In this document: one piece after another, positions 16,267 through 25,961 of the stretch
Layout: the number at the start of each line of letters is the position of its first letter
Position numbering within the stretch: the stretch's first letter is position 1
Source: Roseateles subflavus
GTDB lineage: Bacteria; Pseudomonadota; Gammaproteobacteria; Burkholderiales; Burkholderiaceae_C
Length of the DNA: 64,000 nt
Assembly (NCBI RefSeq): GCF_030285365.1
Contig: NZ_JASVDS010000001.1
Coordinates: forward strand, 1,054,001 to 1,118,000
Reading direction: 5' to 3'
Translations under genes and position numbers: made by a program
The notes under the pieces: model-generated
The model's database searches: none
What the model saw: only the letters and a program-made list of their open reading frames with translations
What the model was told of the DNA's origin: nothing

Positions 16267-18591
16267 TCAGCGTCCGAAGACGGTGCTGTACTTGGCGAAC
16301 CATTCCTTCTGCACCGCCTCGCCCGGCTGGCGTCGCGTGTGGGTGTAGCCCACGCTGAAGGCGCTGCTCAGCCCGTCGCGGTGCTGGTAGACCAGCGACT
16401 GCGTCGACCCGTGGCGGCGGTCCGCCTCGAGGCTGGCGTCCGCCACGCGGCTGAGGCCGCGCTGCTGCAGGATCAGCCGCAGCGAGTCCTGGGCGGTGAA
16501 ATGCAGCACGGCGAGGGACTGCCCCAGCCATTCCTGCAGCGAGCGCTGGTGCTGCGGGCCCCGCACATCCGACCAGCCCAGGTGCTGATTCCACTCCAGG
16601 GCCATCCGGGCCGGCAGGTTGAAGCGGAAGTTGCCGTCGACGGTCAGCATCTGGCCGCGCCCGAGGCGGTCGGCCTCGACGTCCAGGCGCTGGCCGAACT
16701 CGTAGTCGATGCTGAAGAGGCTGAACCAGGACGAGGGGTTCAGGATGAAGCCGAGATTGACGGTGCGCGGCTGGTGCAGGGGGCTCGTGGCCCGGGCCCG
16801 CTGCGCGTCCAGCCCCAGATGGGCCCAGAACTCGAACTTGCGGGCCGAGGTGAACCAGACGCCGGGCTGGACGAGGCGCTCCATCACCTGCCCCGAGGGC
16901 ACGCCGAACTGGGCGTCGCTCAGGGTGCTGGTCTGGGCGAGCTTGAGCTGCCACTCGAACTCGTAGGCGGGCCAGCTCAGCGACGTGCCCGGCAGGCTCA
17001 TCGTCTGGCTGCCCATGCGGCGGTTGATCTGGGCCGTGAGGCGCTGGATGCCGGTCTGGCTGACGAAGCCGTTGTCGTTCGCGAAGCGCGGGCTCAGGCG
17101 CTCCACATGGAAGGCATTGGCCCAGTCCTCCGTGCGATGGCGGCCCTCCAGCCAGACATAGCTGCCGTTCTGGGCGCGCTGGCGCAGCGGCGTGCCCTCG
17201 TCGTCGAAGCCCAGCGTGGTGGAGGACATCAGCACGTGGCCTCGCATGCTGGCCTGCTCGCTGAGGTTGGCGTGGAAGTCGGTGCCCAGCACCCAGTTGT
17301 GGCGGCCGAGGCCGTAGTCGCGGATGGACACGAGGCCGGCGGCGCCCCAGTGCTCGAACTGCTGGTGCAGGCGGCCGAAGCTGACCTGGGAGCTGAGGTT
17401 CTGAGGCAGGTACTCCAGCGTCTCGTAGGCGTTCGAGCGGAAGATCCGGCCACCGCCCTTGTCCCGCAGGCTGAGGAAGGTGCCCTCGGCCTCGGCGCCG
17501 CGCCAGGTGGCGCGCAGGCCCCAGTTCGGGTCGGTGATGGCGCGGGAGTAGAAGGCCGCGAGGCCCCGGGCCTGGCCGCTTTCGTCGGGCTGGCCCTTGC
17601 CGGTGACGTCCTGGCTCTCCAGGAAGAAGGGGCGCTTCTCGGTGAGCTGCAGCGCGAAGCGCGTGTTGCCGGTGAGCTGGGGCACGTCCAGCTCCACCTG
17701 GGAGAAGTCGGGGTTCAGCGTGGCGTCGATGACCCAGTCGGCGCGCGGGCGCCACTTGAGCTCGAGGCCGAGGTTGGCGTCGTTCTGACGCATGAAGGGC
17801 GTGGCGGCGCTGCGTTCCTCGTGCCGGCGCAGGGTCAGCTCGGGGCGCAGCTCGACGAAGCTGCGCTCGCGCACGGTCTGCACCAGGTCCCCCAGGCCCT
17901 CGATGGGCTGCAGCTCGGCGATGTTGTGCAGCGAGTCCTGTGTCAGCGGGGCGGAGACGATGAAGACGTTCTCGTCCCGCGGCACGCTGCGCCCGACCAT
18001 CAGGCGCCAGTCGGCGCCACCCTGGTAGGGGTAGCGCAGCGTGGACAGCGGCCAGCGCAGCTCGATGCTGTAGCCGTCCGGCAGGCGGTGAGCGGCAGCC
18101 TTGACGTCGAAGTCCGGGGCGAAGTCCTCCACGTCGTCGACGGCCGCGATGCTGCCATCCGCCACCACGCCGTTGGCGCCCACGCGCACGAACTGCGCCG
18201 TGCGGCGCTGCCCCATGGGATCAAGGAAGACGACGACGTAGTCCTGATCCCGCTTGACCTGGTCGCGCCGCACCAGGGGCGCGCGGATCTGCTCGGGAGC
18301 GTCGTCGTAGCAGCGGATGCCGAAGATCAGGGCGTCCCGGTCGGCCACGACCTGCACCGTGGTCCGCCAGCGGGCGGGCTTCTTGTCCTGCGGCTGCAGC
18401 TGGATGAAGCTGTCGTGGATGGGCGCGCGCTGCCAGATGGCGTCATCCAGCCGGCCGTCGATCTGCACGCTGGCCTGCTCGACGCGCAGGGCCTTGGGCC
18501 AGGGCATGTCGGGCAGCTCGGCAGCGCGGGCCGCCGCCGATCCCAGCAGGGCCAGGCAGGCCGAAGCGACCGCGTGGCGGGTTCTCTTCAT
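16267..18591 (-). CDS. exported DUF5916 protein with CBM9-like N-terminal domain
   Basis: A 774-residue protein. Residues 1-24 form a Sec signal peptide ending near AARA. Next comes a carbohydrate-binding family 9/DOMON-like domain (about 35-190: VEQASVQIDGRLDDAIWQRA is the hallmark opening). The remaining 550 residues are the DUF5916 region, rich in alternating aromatic strands and ending in FAKYSTVFGR, consistent with an outer-membrane beta-barrel (terminal aromatic-x-Arg is less typical than terminal Phe). Function is unknown. A strong AAGGAGGA ribosome-binding site fixes the start at MKRTRHAV. Confidence 0.85.
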   Translation of the reverse strand: MKRTRHAVASACLALLGSAAARAAELPDMPWPKALRVEQASVQIDGRLDDAIWQRAPIHDSFIQLQPQDKKPARWRTTVQVVADRDALIFGIRCYDDAPEQIRAPLVRRDQVKRDQDYVVVFLDPMGQRRTAQFVRVGANGVVADGSIAAVDDVEDFAPDFDVKAAAHRLPDGYSIELRWPLSTLRYPYQGGADWRLMVGRSVPRDENVFIVSAPLTQDSLHNIAELQPIEGLGDLVQTVRERSFVELRPELTLRRHEERSAATPFMRQNDANLGLELKWRPRADWVIDATLNPDFSQVELDVPQLTGNTRFALQLTEKRPFFLESQDVTGKGQPDESGQARGLAAFYSRAITDPNWGLRATWRGAEAEGTFLSLRDKGGGRIFRSNAYETLEYLPQNLSSQVSFGRLHQQFEHWGAAGLVSIRDYGLGRHNWVLGTDFHANLSEQASMRGHVLMSSTTLGFDDEGTPLRQRAQNGSYVWLEGRHRTEDWANAFHVERLSPRFANDNGFVSQTGIQRLTAQINRRMGSQTMSLPGTSLSWPAYEFEWQLKLAQTSTLSDAQFGVPSGQVMERLVQPGVWFTSARKFEFWAHLGLDAQRARATSPLHQPRTVNLGFILNPSSWFSLFSIDYEFGQRLDVEADRLGRGQMLTVDGNFRFNLPARMALEWNQHLGWSDVRGPQHQRSLQEWLGQSLAVLHFTAQDSLRLILQQRGLSRVADASLEADRRHGSTQSLVYQHRDGLSSAFSVGYTHTRRQPGEAVQKEWFAKYSTVFGR

Positions 18592-18739
18592 GGTTCCTCC
18601 TTGTCTCGCGCGCGTAGATTTTTTGACGCGAGTCTCCCGTGCCCGGCGGGAAACCAATCGGGCGCGCGAAGTTTAGGAGGGCCAGCCGTGCCCGCCCACC
18701 AGGGCTTGCACGGGCAGGGGGCGACCTGTCGCGCCCCGC

Positions 18740-19528
18740 TTACTCGCCGTCTCGGTGTTTACGCGGACGACCGGCCAGGAGGCGGTCGTAGAGGGCGCCC
18801 GGCAGGAGGCGCAACACCCGCGCCACCACGCCCATTTGCCAGGGAATGACGCGGAAGCGGTGCCCGGCCTCGATGCTGCGCACGGCCGCCATGGCAAAGC
18901 TTTCAGCAGACATGAGGAACGGCATGTGATAGCGATTCTTGCGCGTGAGCGGCGTGTCGATGTAGCCCGGTGCGATGGTGGTGACGCGCACCCCGAATGG
19001 GCGGCATTCGCCCCGCAGGCTCTCGCAGTAGCTGATCACGGCGGCCTTGCTGGAGCAGTAGGCCGCATGCCCGGGCAGGCCGCGGATGCCCGCCACGCTC
19101 GCGATCCCCACCAGGCTGCCGCGGCCGCGCTGGTTCATGGGCGTGATGAAGGGATGGAAGGTGGCGGCCAGGCCGATGTTGTTGGTGGCATACACGCGCT
19201 GCATGACGGCCAGGTCTTCGTAGATGGCGCTGTCGATGCCCACCGAGATCCCGGCATTCGCAATCACGACCTCAGGCAGGCCCTGCTCGGCGATGCAGCG
19301 ACGGCCGGCCTCGACGATGGCGTCCACCTGGCTGACGTCCGCACCGTAGATGCGCACGCGGGCGGCGTCCAGGCCCTGCTCCTGCGTCCAGCGCGTCAGC
19401 TCTTCGGTGCGGCGCGCCACCAGCGCCAGCTGCCACCCTCGGGCGTAGTACTGCAGGGCCATGGCCTGGCCCAGGCCGCTCGAGGCGCCGGTGATGTAGA
19501 CGAGGGGGGCAGGATTCAGGGGCGTCAT
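18740..19528 (-). CDS. short-chain dehydrogenase/reductase (SDR)
   Basis: A 262-residue classical SDR. The NAD(P)-binding motif TGASSGLG is at 13-20, NAG at 91-93, catalytic Ser144, Tyr157 and Lys161 (YCSSK) are present, followed by APGYIDTPLT. The Arg-Arg after the second strand (residues 39-40) favours NADPH. The substrate is unknown. It follows lptC on the same strand where lptA would normally be expected. Confidence 0.9.
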   Translation of the reverse strand: MTPLNPAPLVYITGASSGLGQAMALQYYARGWQLALVARRTEELTRWTQEQGLDAARVRIYGADVSQVDAIVEAGRRCIAEQGLPEVVIANAGISVGIDSAIYEDLAVMQRVYATNNIGLAATFHPFITPMNQRGRGSLVGIASVAGIRGLPGHAAYCSSKAAVISYCESLRGECRPFGVRVTTIAPGYIDTPLTRKNRYHMPFLMSAESFAMAAVRSIEAGHRFRVIPWQMGVVARVLRLLPGALYDRLLAGRPRKHRDGE

Positions 19529-19591
19529 GGGCGGGCTCGAAAAGGGGGCTCATGAGGGCGGCACGGCGGTGCGTGGCGCCCGGGGGGCTGC

Positions 19592-20281
19592 TCAGGGGCG
19601 CTTGCGCCGGGCCTGGTAGGTGGCCGTGCTGTGGCCGTGGAACTGAAGCTGGCCGCTGAGGTTGTCGTACGCGAAGGACTGCACGCTGAAGCTGCCCAGC
19701 CCCGTGCGCAGCGTCACGGGCAGGTGCGAGCGCATCTGCTCGACGGGCGGATTCAGCTGCAGGAACTCGCCGCTGATCTCGAGCTGCGCCGGCTGTGCGT
19801 CCTGCGGGGTGGCACTCGAGGCGGGCGCAAAGCGGCGGACCAGGACCTCGCCCTGCAGCCGGATCTCGCTCGCGTCGGCATTGCTGACGGCTTGGCGAGC
19901 CTCGGCGATGGTCAGCGTGCCCTCCTGGCCCATCGCACGCAGCTCGATGCCGTCGATCTCCAGGGTGTCGGTGTCGGGGTAGTGGCGCATCTCGCGGCCG
20001 CGCACCTGCAGGGCCAGGGAGCCGTCGGCCTTGAAGCGCTGCAGCTCGAAGCCCTGCATCTGGTAGTCCGGCTCATGGCGCAGCACGCGCTGGCCGCTGC
20101 CGTCGTCCGGCAGCGGCGTGCTCTTGACGAGCCACCAGGTGAGGCCCGCCAGCAGTGCCAGGATCAGCAGCGGCAGGTAGGTGCCGACGAGGTTCTGCAG
20201 GCGCCACAGCAGCGGGGGGGCCTCGCGCCGCCGCGCGGGCGTCGGCGGGGGCGCGAGCGGGGTGTCCGCCGCGGCGTTCAT
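19592..20281 (-). CDS. lptC: LPS export system protein LptC
   Basis: A 229-residue bitopic protein: a Pro-rich cytoplasmic start, one transmembrane helix (about residues 33-52), then a periplasmic beta-jellyroll with the LptC-type segments HEPDYQMQGFELQRF and YPDTDTLEIDGIEL. LptC links the LptBFG ABC transporter to LptA in the periplasmic bridge that carries lipopolysaccharide to the outer membrane. Its ATG overlaps the kdsC stop (ATGA). Neither lptA nor lptB follows; an SDR gene does. Confidence 0.88.
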   Translation of the reverse strand: MNAAADTPLAPPPTPARRREAPPLLWRLQNLVGTYLPLLILALLAGLTWWLVKSTPLPDDGSGQRVLRHEPDYQMQGFELQRFKADGSLALQVRGREMRHYPDTDTLEIDGIELRAMGQEGTLTIAEARQAVSNADASEIRLQGEVLVRRFAPASSATPQDAQPAQLEISGEFLQLNPPVEQMRSHLPVTLRTGLGSFSVQSFAYDNLSGQLQFHGHSTATYQARRKRP

Positions 20282-20877
20282 GCGCCGCCGCTCCCGTCCA
20301 GCGTGCTGAGATGCCCCTGCAAGAGGGCGGCATAGCGGCCGGCGGCCATCAGGAGGAGGTCGCAGCATTCCCGCGCGGCGCCATGGCCGCCGGGCGCGGC
20401 GGTCACGTGATGGGCGATGGCCCGCACCTCGGGATGGGCCTGCGCGGGGGCGCAGGCGAAGGCGGCACGGCACATGAGGGGCAGATCGGGCCAGTCGTCA
20501 CCCATCGCGGCGACCTGGCTCCAGTCCAGCCCCAGCTGCGCCAGCAGGGGCTCGGCGACGGCCAGCTTGTCCTTGGCACCGTAGGCGGCATGCTTCAGGC
20601 CGAGGTCCGCCACGCGGCGACGCACGGCGGGAGAGTCGCGGCCGGTGATGATGATGGGCGTGATGCCGCCCTGATCCAGCAGCTTGAGGCCGTGACCGTC
20701 CAGCGTCGAGAAGGCCTTGAAGCTCTCGCCGCTCTCGCCGATGTAGATGCGGCCGTCGGTCAGCACGCCGTCGACATCGAAGATGGCGGCCTTCAGGCCG
20801 AGATTCCCGCCTTGTGCCTTCAACAAGAGGGCCGGGGGGAAGCTCAGGACCGGCTTGAGATGCGGGGCGGAAATCAT
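20278..20877 (-). CDS. kdsC: 3-deoxy-D-manno-octulosonate 8-phosphate phosphatase KdsC
   Basis: A 199-residue HAD-family phosphatase. The nucleophile motif IFDVDGVLTDG has Asp34 and Asp36, motif II is in IIITGRDS (about 76-82) and motif IV is GDDWPDLP (126-133). KdsC removes phosphate from Kdo-8-phosphate in the Kdo branch of LPS synthesis. The neighbouring kdsD-type isomerase supplies arabinose 5-phosphate for the same pathway. Translationally coupled to lptC. Confidence 0.92.
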   Translation of the reverse strand: MISAPHLKPVLSFPPALLLKAQGGNLGLKAAIFDVDGVLTDGRIYIGESGESFKAFSTLDGHGLKLLDQGGITPIIITGRDSPAVRRRVADLGLKHAAYGAKDKLAVAEPLLAQLGLDWSQVAAMGDDWPDLPLMCRAAFACAPAQAHPEVRAIAHHVTAAPGGHGAARECCDLLLMAAGRYAALLQGHLSTLDGSGGA

Positions 20878-20919
20878 GGCGGCCAGTGTAGCAAGCGCCC
20901 TGGCGGCCCTGCGCTTCGC

Positions 20920-21312
20920 TCAGGGCGTCGGCGTCTTCAGCTGGGGCGGGATCTCCAGCAGCGAATACTTGCGCAGCCGGCCCTGCGCGTCGAACAGCAG
21001 GACCAGCTCGCGGCTCCCGGTGTCGATACGGCTGCTGACCAGGCCCACCACGGGCAGGTAGTCGACAAACCGGGGCAAGCCGGGCTTGTCGAGGTAGTGC
21101 CAGCTTTCCCATCCGCTGGGTTCGAAGCGCAGCACCTGGCCTCGACCCAGCAGTCGCTCGGCGTCCTCGCGACTCGTCAGCCCGGGCTTCAGGAGCTCGG
21201 CCGTCCGCGGTGCATCCAGTTCGCGCATGCGGCCGTTGCCGACGGTGGTGCAGGCGCTGAGCAAGGCGGCCGACAGCGCCAGCGGCCCGGCGATCCAGGG
21301 GCGTGCCTTCAT
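20920..21312 (-). CDS. small outer-membrane-type lipoprotein (BamE/SmpA-like)
   Basis: A 130-residue protein with a lipoprotein signal (lipobox LSAC, acylated Cys about residue 21). The segment TAELLKPGLTSREDAERLLGRG resembles the BamE/SmpA-type repeat in which a Gly-x-Thr turn precedes a helix. It lies between kdsC and an exported protein gene; its start overlaps the latter by ATGA, so the two are made together. A role in the cell envelope is likely from location and lipidation, but the exact function is not known. Confidence 0.7.
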   Translation of the reverse strand: MKARPWIAGPLALSAALLSACTTVGNGRMRELDAPRTAELLKPGLTSREDAERLLGRGQVLRFEPSGWESWHYLDKPGLPRFVDYLPVVGLVSSRIDTGSRELVLLFDAQGRLRKYSLLEIPPQLKTPTP

Positions 21313-22151
21313 GAGGGCTCCTTGGCGCTGTCCATGGGCTCGAGCACGACCCGCGTGTCGTCGGACCAGCTGGCATCCGACAGCGGCAGCCAGTAGAAGC
21401 GGTCGCGCAGCCGGTAGGGCCAATCCAGCAGGGCATGCAAGGGATGGCTCTGTCCCGTGACGGAGCCGTGCAGATGCACATACGGCAGCTGCTTGCGGCG
21501 CGTGCCGTCGACGAGCGTGATGCTGAAGACGGGCACGTCGGCGTAGTGGCCATAGACGTCGTACCGGCTGCAGACATCGGTCAGGGCGGCCAGGGCCAGA
21601 TAGCTGGGCGTGACGATGCCGCGTGCGAGATGCGAGGTGCCGACCAGGTCCGCATGGCATTCCAGGCGCAGGTCGCCCAGGCGACGGGTGTTGGGCGGCA
21701 GGCCGGGCGTGCGAACGTCCGGATGCCAGGCCAGCCGGCCGTCCCGCAGGCCGCTGCGCAGCACCGTGTCCGCCGGCAGCGCGGCCCAGGCCGGGTCGAT
21801 CTCGAAGCGTTGCTGCTCGTCCAGCGGCACCGGACGGTGGAGCCCTTCGGCGCGCAGGCTCAGGCTCAGGCGTTCGAGGTCGGCGTCGTCGTGGCGCGGA
21901 TAGAGGCGGATGCGCAGCTCAGCCTGTGGCGCCAGCTTGCGGTGCTTCTCGAAGGACTTCCGTATGGCCAGCAACTGCGCCACGGTCTTCTGCTCTCGGG
22001 CGGCGCTTGATTCGCCGCCCACCTCCACCCGCTGCAGGGTGCTGGGCGTCTCCGCGGGCGGCGCATCTGCTGCCATGAGCCGTGCCGGCAGCAGCGCCGT
22101 CAGCAGCGTCGTCAGCAGCGCCTGTGGCCGGCGCCCTCGTCTCTTTCTCAT
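21309..22151 (-). CDS. exported protein of unknown function in the LPS cluster
   Basis: A 280-residue protein with a twin-basic N-terminus and hydrophobic stretch ending LMAADAPPAE, consistent with a signal peptide. The mature part holds VEVGGESS, a charged segment LRIRLYPRHDDADLERL, and a DVCSRYDVYG block. I do not recognise a family, but the order of these elements resembles the exported protein at 29185-29952 inside the RiPP operon, suggesting distant homology. It sits with a lipoprotein gene between kdsD and kdsC, an unusual insertion. Confidence 0.65.
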   Translation of the reverse strand: MRKRRGRRPQALLTTLLTALLPARLMAADAPPAETPSTLQRVEVGGESSAAREQKTVAQLLAIRKSFEKHRKLAPQAELRIRLYPRHDDADLERLSLSLRAEGLHRPVPLDEQQRFEIDPAWAALPADTVLRSGLRDGRLAWHPDVRTPGLPPNTRRLGDLRLECHADLVGTSHLARGIVTPSYLALAALTDVCSRYDVYGHYADVPVFSITLVDGTRRKQLPYVHLHGSVTGQSHPLHALLDWPYRLRDRFYWLPLSDASWSDDTRVVLEPMDSAKEPS

Positions 22152-22240
22152 CGGCGGTTCCTCCGTGGCGCGGAGTGTCCTTGCCGAAACTTAAGACGGA
22201 GCGACGATGGGCCACCTCCCCCCATTGGGGTGACGGAGGC

Positions 22241-23227
22241 TCAGATCACCTTGGCGCTCATCAGGTCGTTGATGTGCACAGCGCCGACGAGCCGCTCCTC
22301 CTCGGTGACCAGCACCACGGTGATGCGGGCGGCCTCCATGAGGTCGGCGGCGTCCACGGCGAGATCGTCGGGGCGCACGCTCTTGGGCTTGAGCGACATG
22401 ACCTCGCCGGCGCGCAGGCTGCGCAGGTCCGTGCCGCGCTCGATGAGCCGGCGCAGGTCGCCATCCGTGAACACGCCCTGCACGATGTCGGCCTCGTCGA
22501 CGACGATGGCCAGGCCCATGCTCTTGGCGGACATCTCGCGCATCATGTCGGTGAAGGGGGTGTCGGGCTCGACGCGGGGCAGCGCCTCGCCGCTGCGCAT
22601 GAGGTCGCGCACATGCGTCAGCAGCTTGCGCCCGAGCGCACCGCCCGGGTGCGAGCGCGCGAAGTCCTCGGGGCGGAAGCCGCGGGCATCCAGCAGCGCC
22701 ACGGCCAGGGCATCGCCCAGGGCCATCTGCGCCGTCGTGGACGCGGTGGGCGCGAGGTTCAGCGGGCAGGCCTCGACGGCGACGCGGCTGTCCAGCACCA
22801 GGCTGGCATGGCGGGCGAGGCTCGATTCGGCGCGGCCGGTCATGGCGATGACGCACACGCCCAGGCGCTTGAGCACGGGCAGCACGGCGTTGAGCTCGTC
22901 GCTCTCGCCGGAATTGGACAGGGCAAGCACCACGTCACGGGGCGTGACCATGCCGAGGTCGCCGTGGCTGGCCTCGCCCGGGTGCACGAACATCGCCGGT
23001 GTGCCGGTGGACGCCAGCGTCGCGGCGATCTTGCGGCCCACGTGGCCGCTCTTGCCCATGCCCATCACGACCACGCGGCCGTCGCAGTCCAGCACCGTCT
23101 GCACGGCCTGGGCAAAGCTGTCGCCCAGGCGGGGCAGCATGTCGGTGAGGGCCTGGGCCTCGATCTGCAGGGCCTGGCGGGCCATCTCGATGGCGCGCGC
23201 GGCGTCGTAGGACTGGGGGGCGTTCAT
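22241..23227 (-). CDS. kdsD: arabinose-5-phosphate isomerase KdsD/KpsF
   Basis: A 328-residue protein: SIS sugar-isomerase domain (about 40-175, with VVVMGMGKSGHVGRKIAATL and the catalytic-site motif FVHPGEASHGDLGMV) and two C-terminal CBS domains (about 205-325). It converts ribulose 5-phosphate to arabinose 5-phosphate, the first step of Kdo synthesis. Full length for the family. A membrane-protein gene lies about 50 bp upstream on the same strand. Confidence 0.93.
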   Translation of the reverse strand: MNAPQSYDAARAIEMARQALQIEAQALTDMLPRLGDSFAQAVQTVLDCDGRVVVMGMGKSGHVGRKIAATLASTGTPAMFVHPGEASHGDLGMVTPRDVVLALSNSGESDELNAVLPVLKRLGVCVIAMTGRAESSLARHASLVLDSRVAVEACPLNLAPTASTTAQMALGDALAVALLDARGFRPEDFARSHPGGALGRKLLTHVRDLMRSGEALPRVEPDTPFTDMMREMSAKSMGLAIVVDEADIVQGVFTDGDLRRLIERGTDLRSLRAGEVMSLKPKSVRPDDLAVDAADLMEAARITVVLVTEEERLVGAVHINDLMSAKVI

Positions 23228-23277
23228 GGGCGGCAGTGTACCAACCGGGGTCGGCTGCCGAGGGGCCGGCGGCGGGC

Positions 23278-24042
23278 TCAGGCGGCCTGCTCGGCCAGCT
23301 TGATGTACTCGATGTTGAGCGTGATCAGCTCGCTGTAGCGCAGCACGAAATAGTCCCCGTCGACCACATAGAAGCGGTCGGTGAAGAGCAGGGGGCTGCC
23401 GTCCGCGCCGGGGTGCTCGGGCTTGTCGGCGGCCAGGGGCCGGCGCATGACCTCGCGCAGCACCAGGCGGTCGAGCTTGCCTTCGGGGTCGAGGAAGTAG
23501 TCGCTCAGCAGGCCGGTGTAGAGGAAGGCCTCGCCCGCGATGTTCACGATGGCGCTGACGGCGATGAGGTCGGGCGCATGGCCGCGGGGGAAGTCGGCGC
23601 CGGTGAGCAGGTAGTACCAGGGCGCGCCCGAGAAGCGCAGCCAGGGGCTGAGGCGGGAGCGGTGGCTGTCCAGGCGCCAGTGGCTGATGAGGCGGCGCAG
23701 GGCGGTGGGCATCAGGTAGGCGAAGAGCAGCAGGCTGCCCAGGTAGGCCGTGATCGGCCCGGCCATGGCGGCGATCGCCTCGACGGACTGGGCCTGGCGC
23801 GCGGTGTCGGAGCCGAGCAGGCGCAGCATCACCTCGGGACGCGGCTCATAGGCCGTCATCAGCCAGGCCAGGCCGCACCACAGCAGGTGCAGGGCGAGCG
23901 CCCAGACGAGGGCCTCGCTGACGATCTGGCCGAAGGGGGAGTAGTCGAGGGACTGGCGCTCGATGCGCTTGATGCGGGAGCGGGCGATGAAGCCCGGCAG
24001 CAGCAGCGCGAAGACGGCCAGCGTCGGCAGTGCGAAATTCAT
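23278..24042 (-). CDS. membrane protein of unknown function (DUF6338-like)
   Basis: A 254-residue protein with an N-terminal hydrophobic segment (FALPTLAVFALLLPGFIA) and two or three more in the first half, then a soluble region ending in a beta-rich part (FTDRFYVVDGDYFVLRYSELITLNIEYIKL). This layout resembles small membrane proteins annotated DUF6338, but the match is from memory. It may be cotranscribed with kdsD and with the short gene upstream. Confidence 0.6.
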   Translation of the reverse strand: MNFALPTLAVFALLLPGFIARSRIKRIERQSLDYSPFGQIVSEALVWALALHLLWCGLAWLMTAYEPRPEVMLRLLGSDTARQAQSVEAIAAMAGPITAYLGSLLLFAYLMPTALRRLISHWRLDSHRSRLSPWLRFSGAPWYYLLTGADFPRGHAPDLIAVSAIVNIAGEAFLYTGLLSDYFLDPEGKLDRLVLREVMRRPLAADKPEHPGADGSPLLFTDRFYVVDGDYFVLRYSELITLNIEYIKLAEQAA

Positions 24043-24066
24043 GCCCGCGTTCGACGATGCCGGGGG

Positions 24067-24282
24067 TCAGGCGGCCCGCGGAACGACAACGGGGGTGAGC
24101 TTGAGGGTGCGGCCGCCATCGGCCTTGAGCTCGATGACGGTGGCCTGCGGGACGGCGTCGGCGGATTCCGGAGCGGCCTGCGCGGCAATGGCGGACTTGC
24201 GCGCCAGGTAGTGACGCAGCTGGCCTTTGGCCTGCGGGTCAGCCAGGACGGCCTTGGCGAGGGGGCTCATCAGCGCTTTCAT
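24067..24282 (-). CDS. small protein of unknown function
   Basis: About 71 residues, starting MKALMSPLAKAVLADPQAKG and ending in a beta-prone stretch (TVIELKADGGRTLKLTPVVV). Soluble, no cysteine. An ATG three codons earlier is equally possible; neither has a clear ribosome-binding site. It lies directly between the gdhA terminator and a membrane-protein gene on the same strand. Confidence 0.5.
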   Translation of the reverse strand: MKALMSPLAKAVLADPQAKGQLRHYLARKSAIAAQAAPESADAVPQATVIELKADGGRTLKLTPVVVPRAA

Positions 24283-24322
24283 GCCTGGCATGATGCCACA
24301 GGGCCGCCGCCGGCGCCCAATG

Positions 24323-24357
24323 AAAAAGGCCCGCCGGGCGTTGCCAGGGCGGGCCTT
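24323..24357 (-). terminator. intrinsic terminator of the glutamate dehydrogenase gene
   Basis: On the minus strand the stem AAGGCCCGCC / GGCGGGCCTT with a 12-base loop is followed directly by TTTTTC, about 40 bp after the gdhA stop codon. Confidence 0.88.
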
Positions 24358-24397
24358 GGGTCCGGGCGGCCGAAGCCGCCGGCGGCATTGCGAAAGC

Positions 24398-25669
<1,272 letters not shown>

Positions 25670-25757
25670 GTAATGCTCCGTAATCTTTAGCGTGGCGCGA
25701 ACGGTATCGCGAACCGGGATCGCGAGGCCAGTGAATCCAAAGCCGAGTGCACATGCG

Positions 25758-25778
25758 CCTATGCGGGGAACGCATAGG
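25758..25778. promoter_or_regulatory. 21-bp perfect palindrome upstream of glutamate dehydrogenase
   Basis: CCTATGCG, five bases, CGCATAGG: two perfect 8-base half-sites, centred just over 95 bp upstream of the gdhA start codon. There is no T-tract, so it is more likely an operator for a dimeric regulator than a terminator. The regulator is unknown. Confidence 0.5.
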
Positions 25779-25912
25779 TGGTGGAAGTTTGCGCCGAAGC
25801 CGCCTTTCGCGCAAATTTTTGCTCAGGTGGGGGCGGGTTGCCACCCGTGCCGCTCTGATACCAGCCTTGTGGCGAAAGCCGCGGGCCGGGGAATCCCGCC
25901 GGCGCCGCACGC

Positions 25913-25938
25913 AAAAAGGGCCGGACGGTGTCCGGCCC
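25913..25938 (-). terminator. intrinsic terminator closing the RiPP/exporter operon
   Basis: On the minus strand GGGCCGGAC / GTCCGGCCC with a 3-base loop is followed by TTTTTGC. It lies 24 bp after the permease stop codon and marks the downstream boundary of the operon that begins with the precursor peptide gene. Confidence 0.88.
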
Positions 25939-25961
25939 GGTGGGCTGCGGCGGGGCCGTTC

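Noticed and set aside
16105-18849. 914-codon plus-strand frame opposite the DUF5916 gene
   Set aside because: Val/Ala/Gly/His-rich shadow with no signal peptide or domain; the minus-strand gene has a strong ribosome-binding site and signal peptide.
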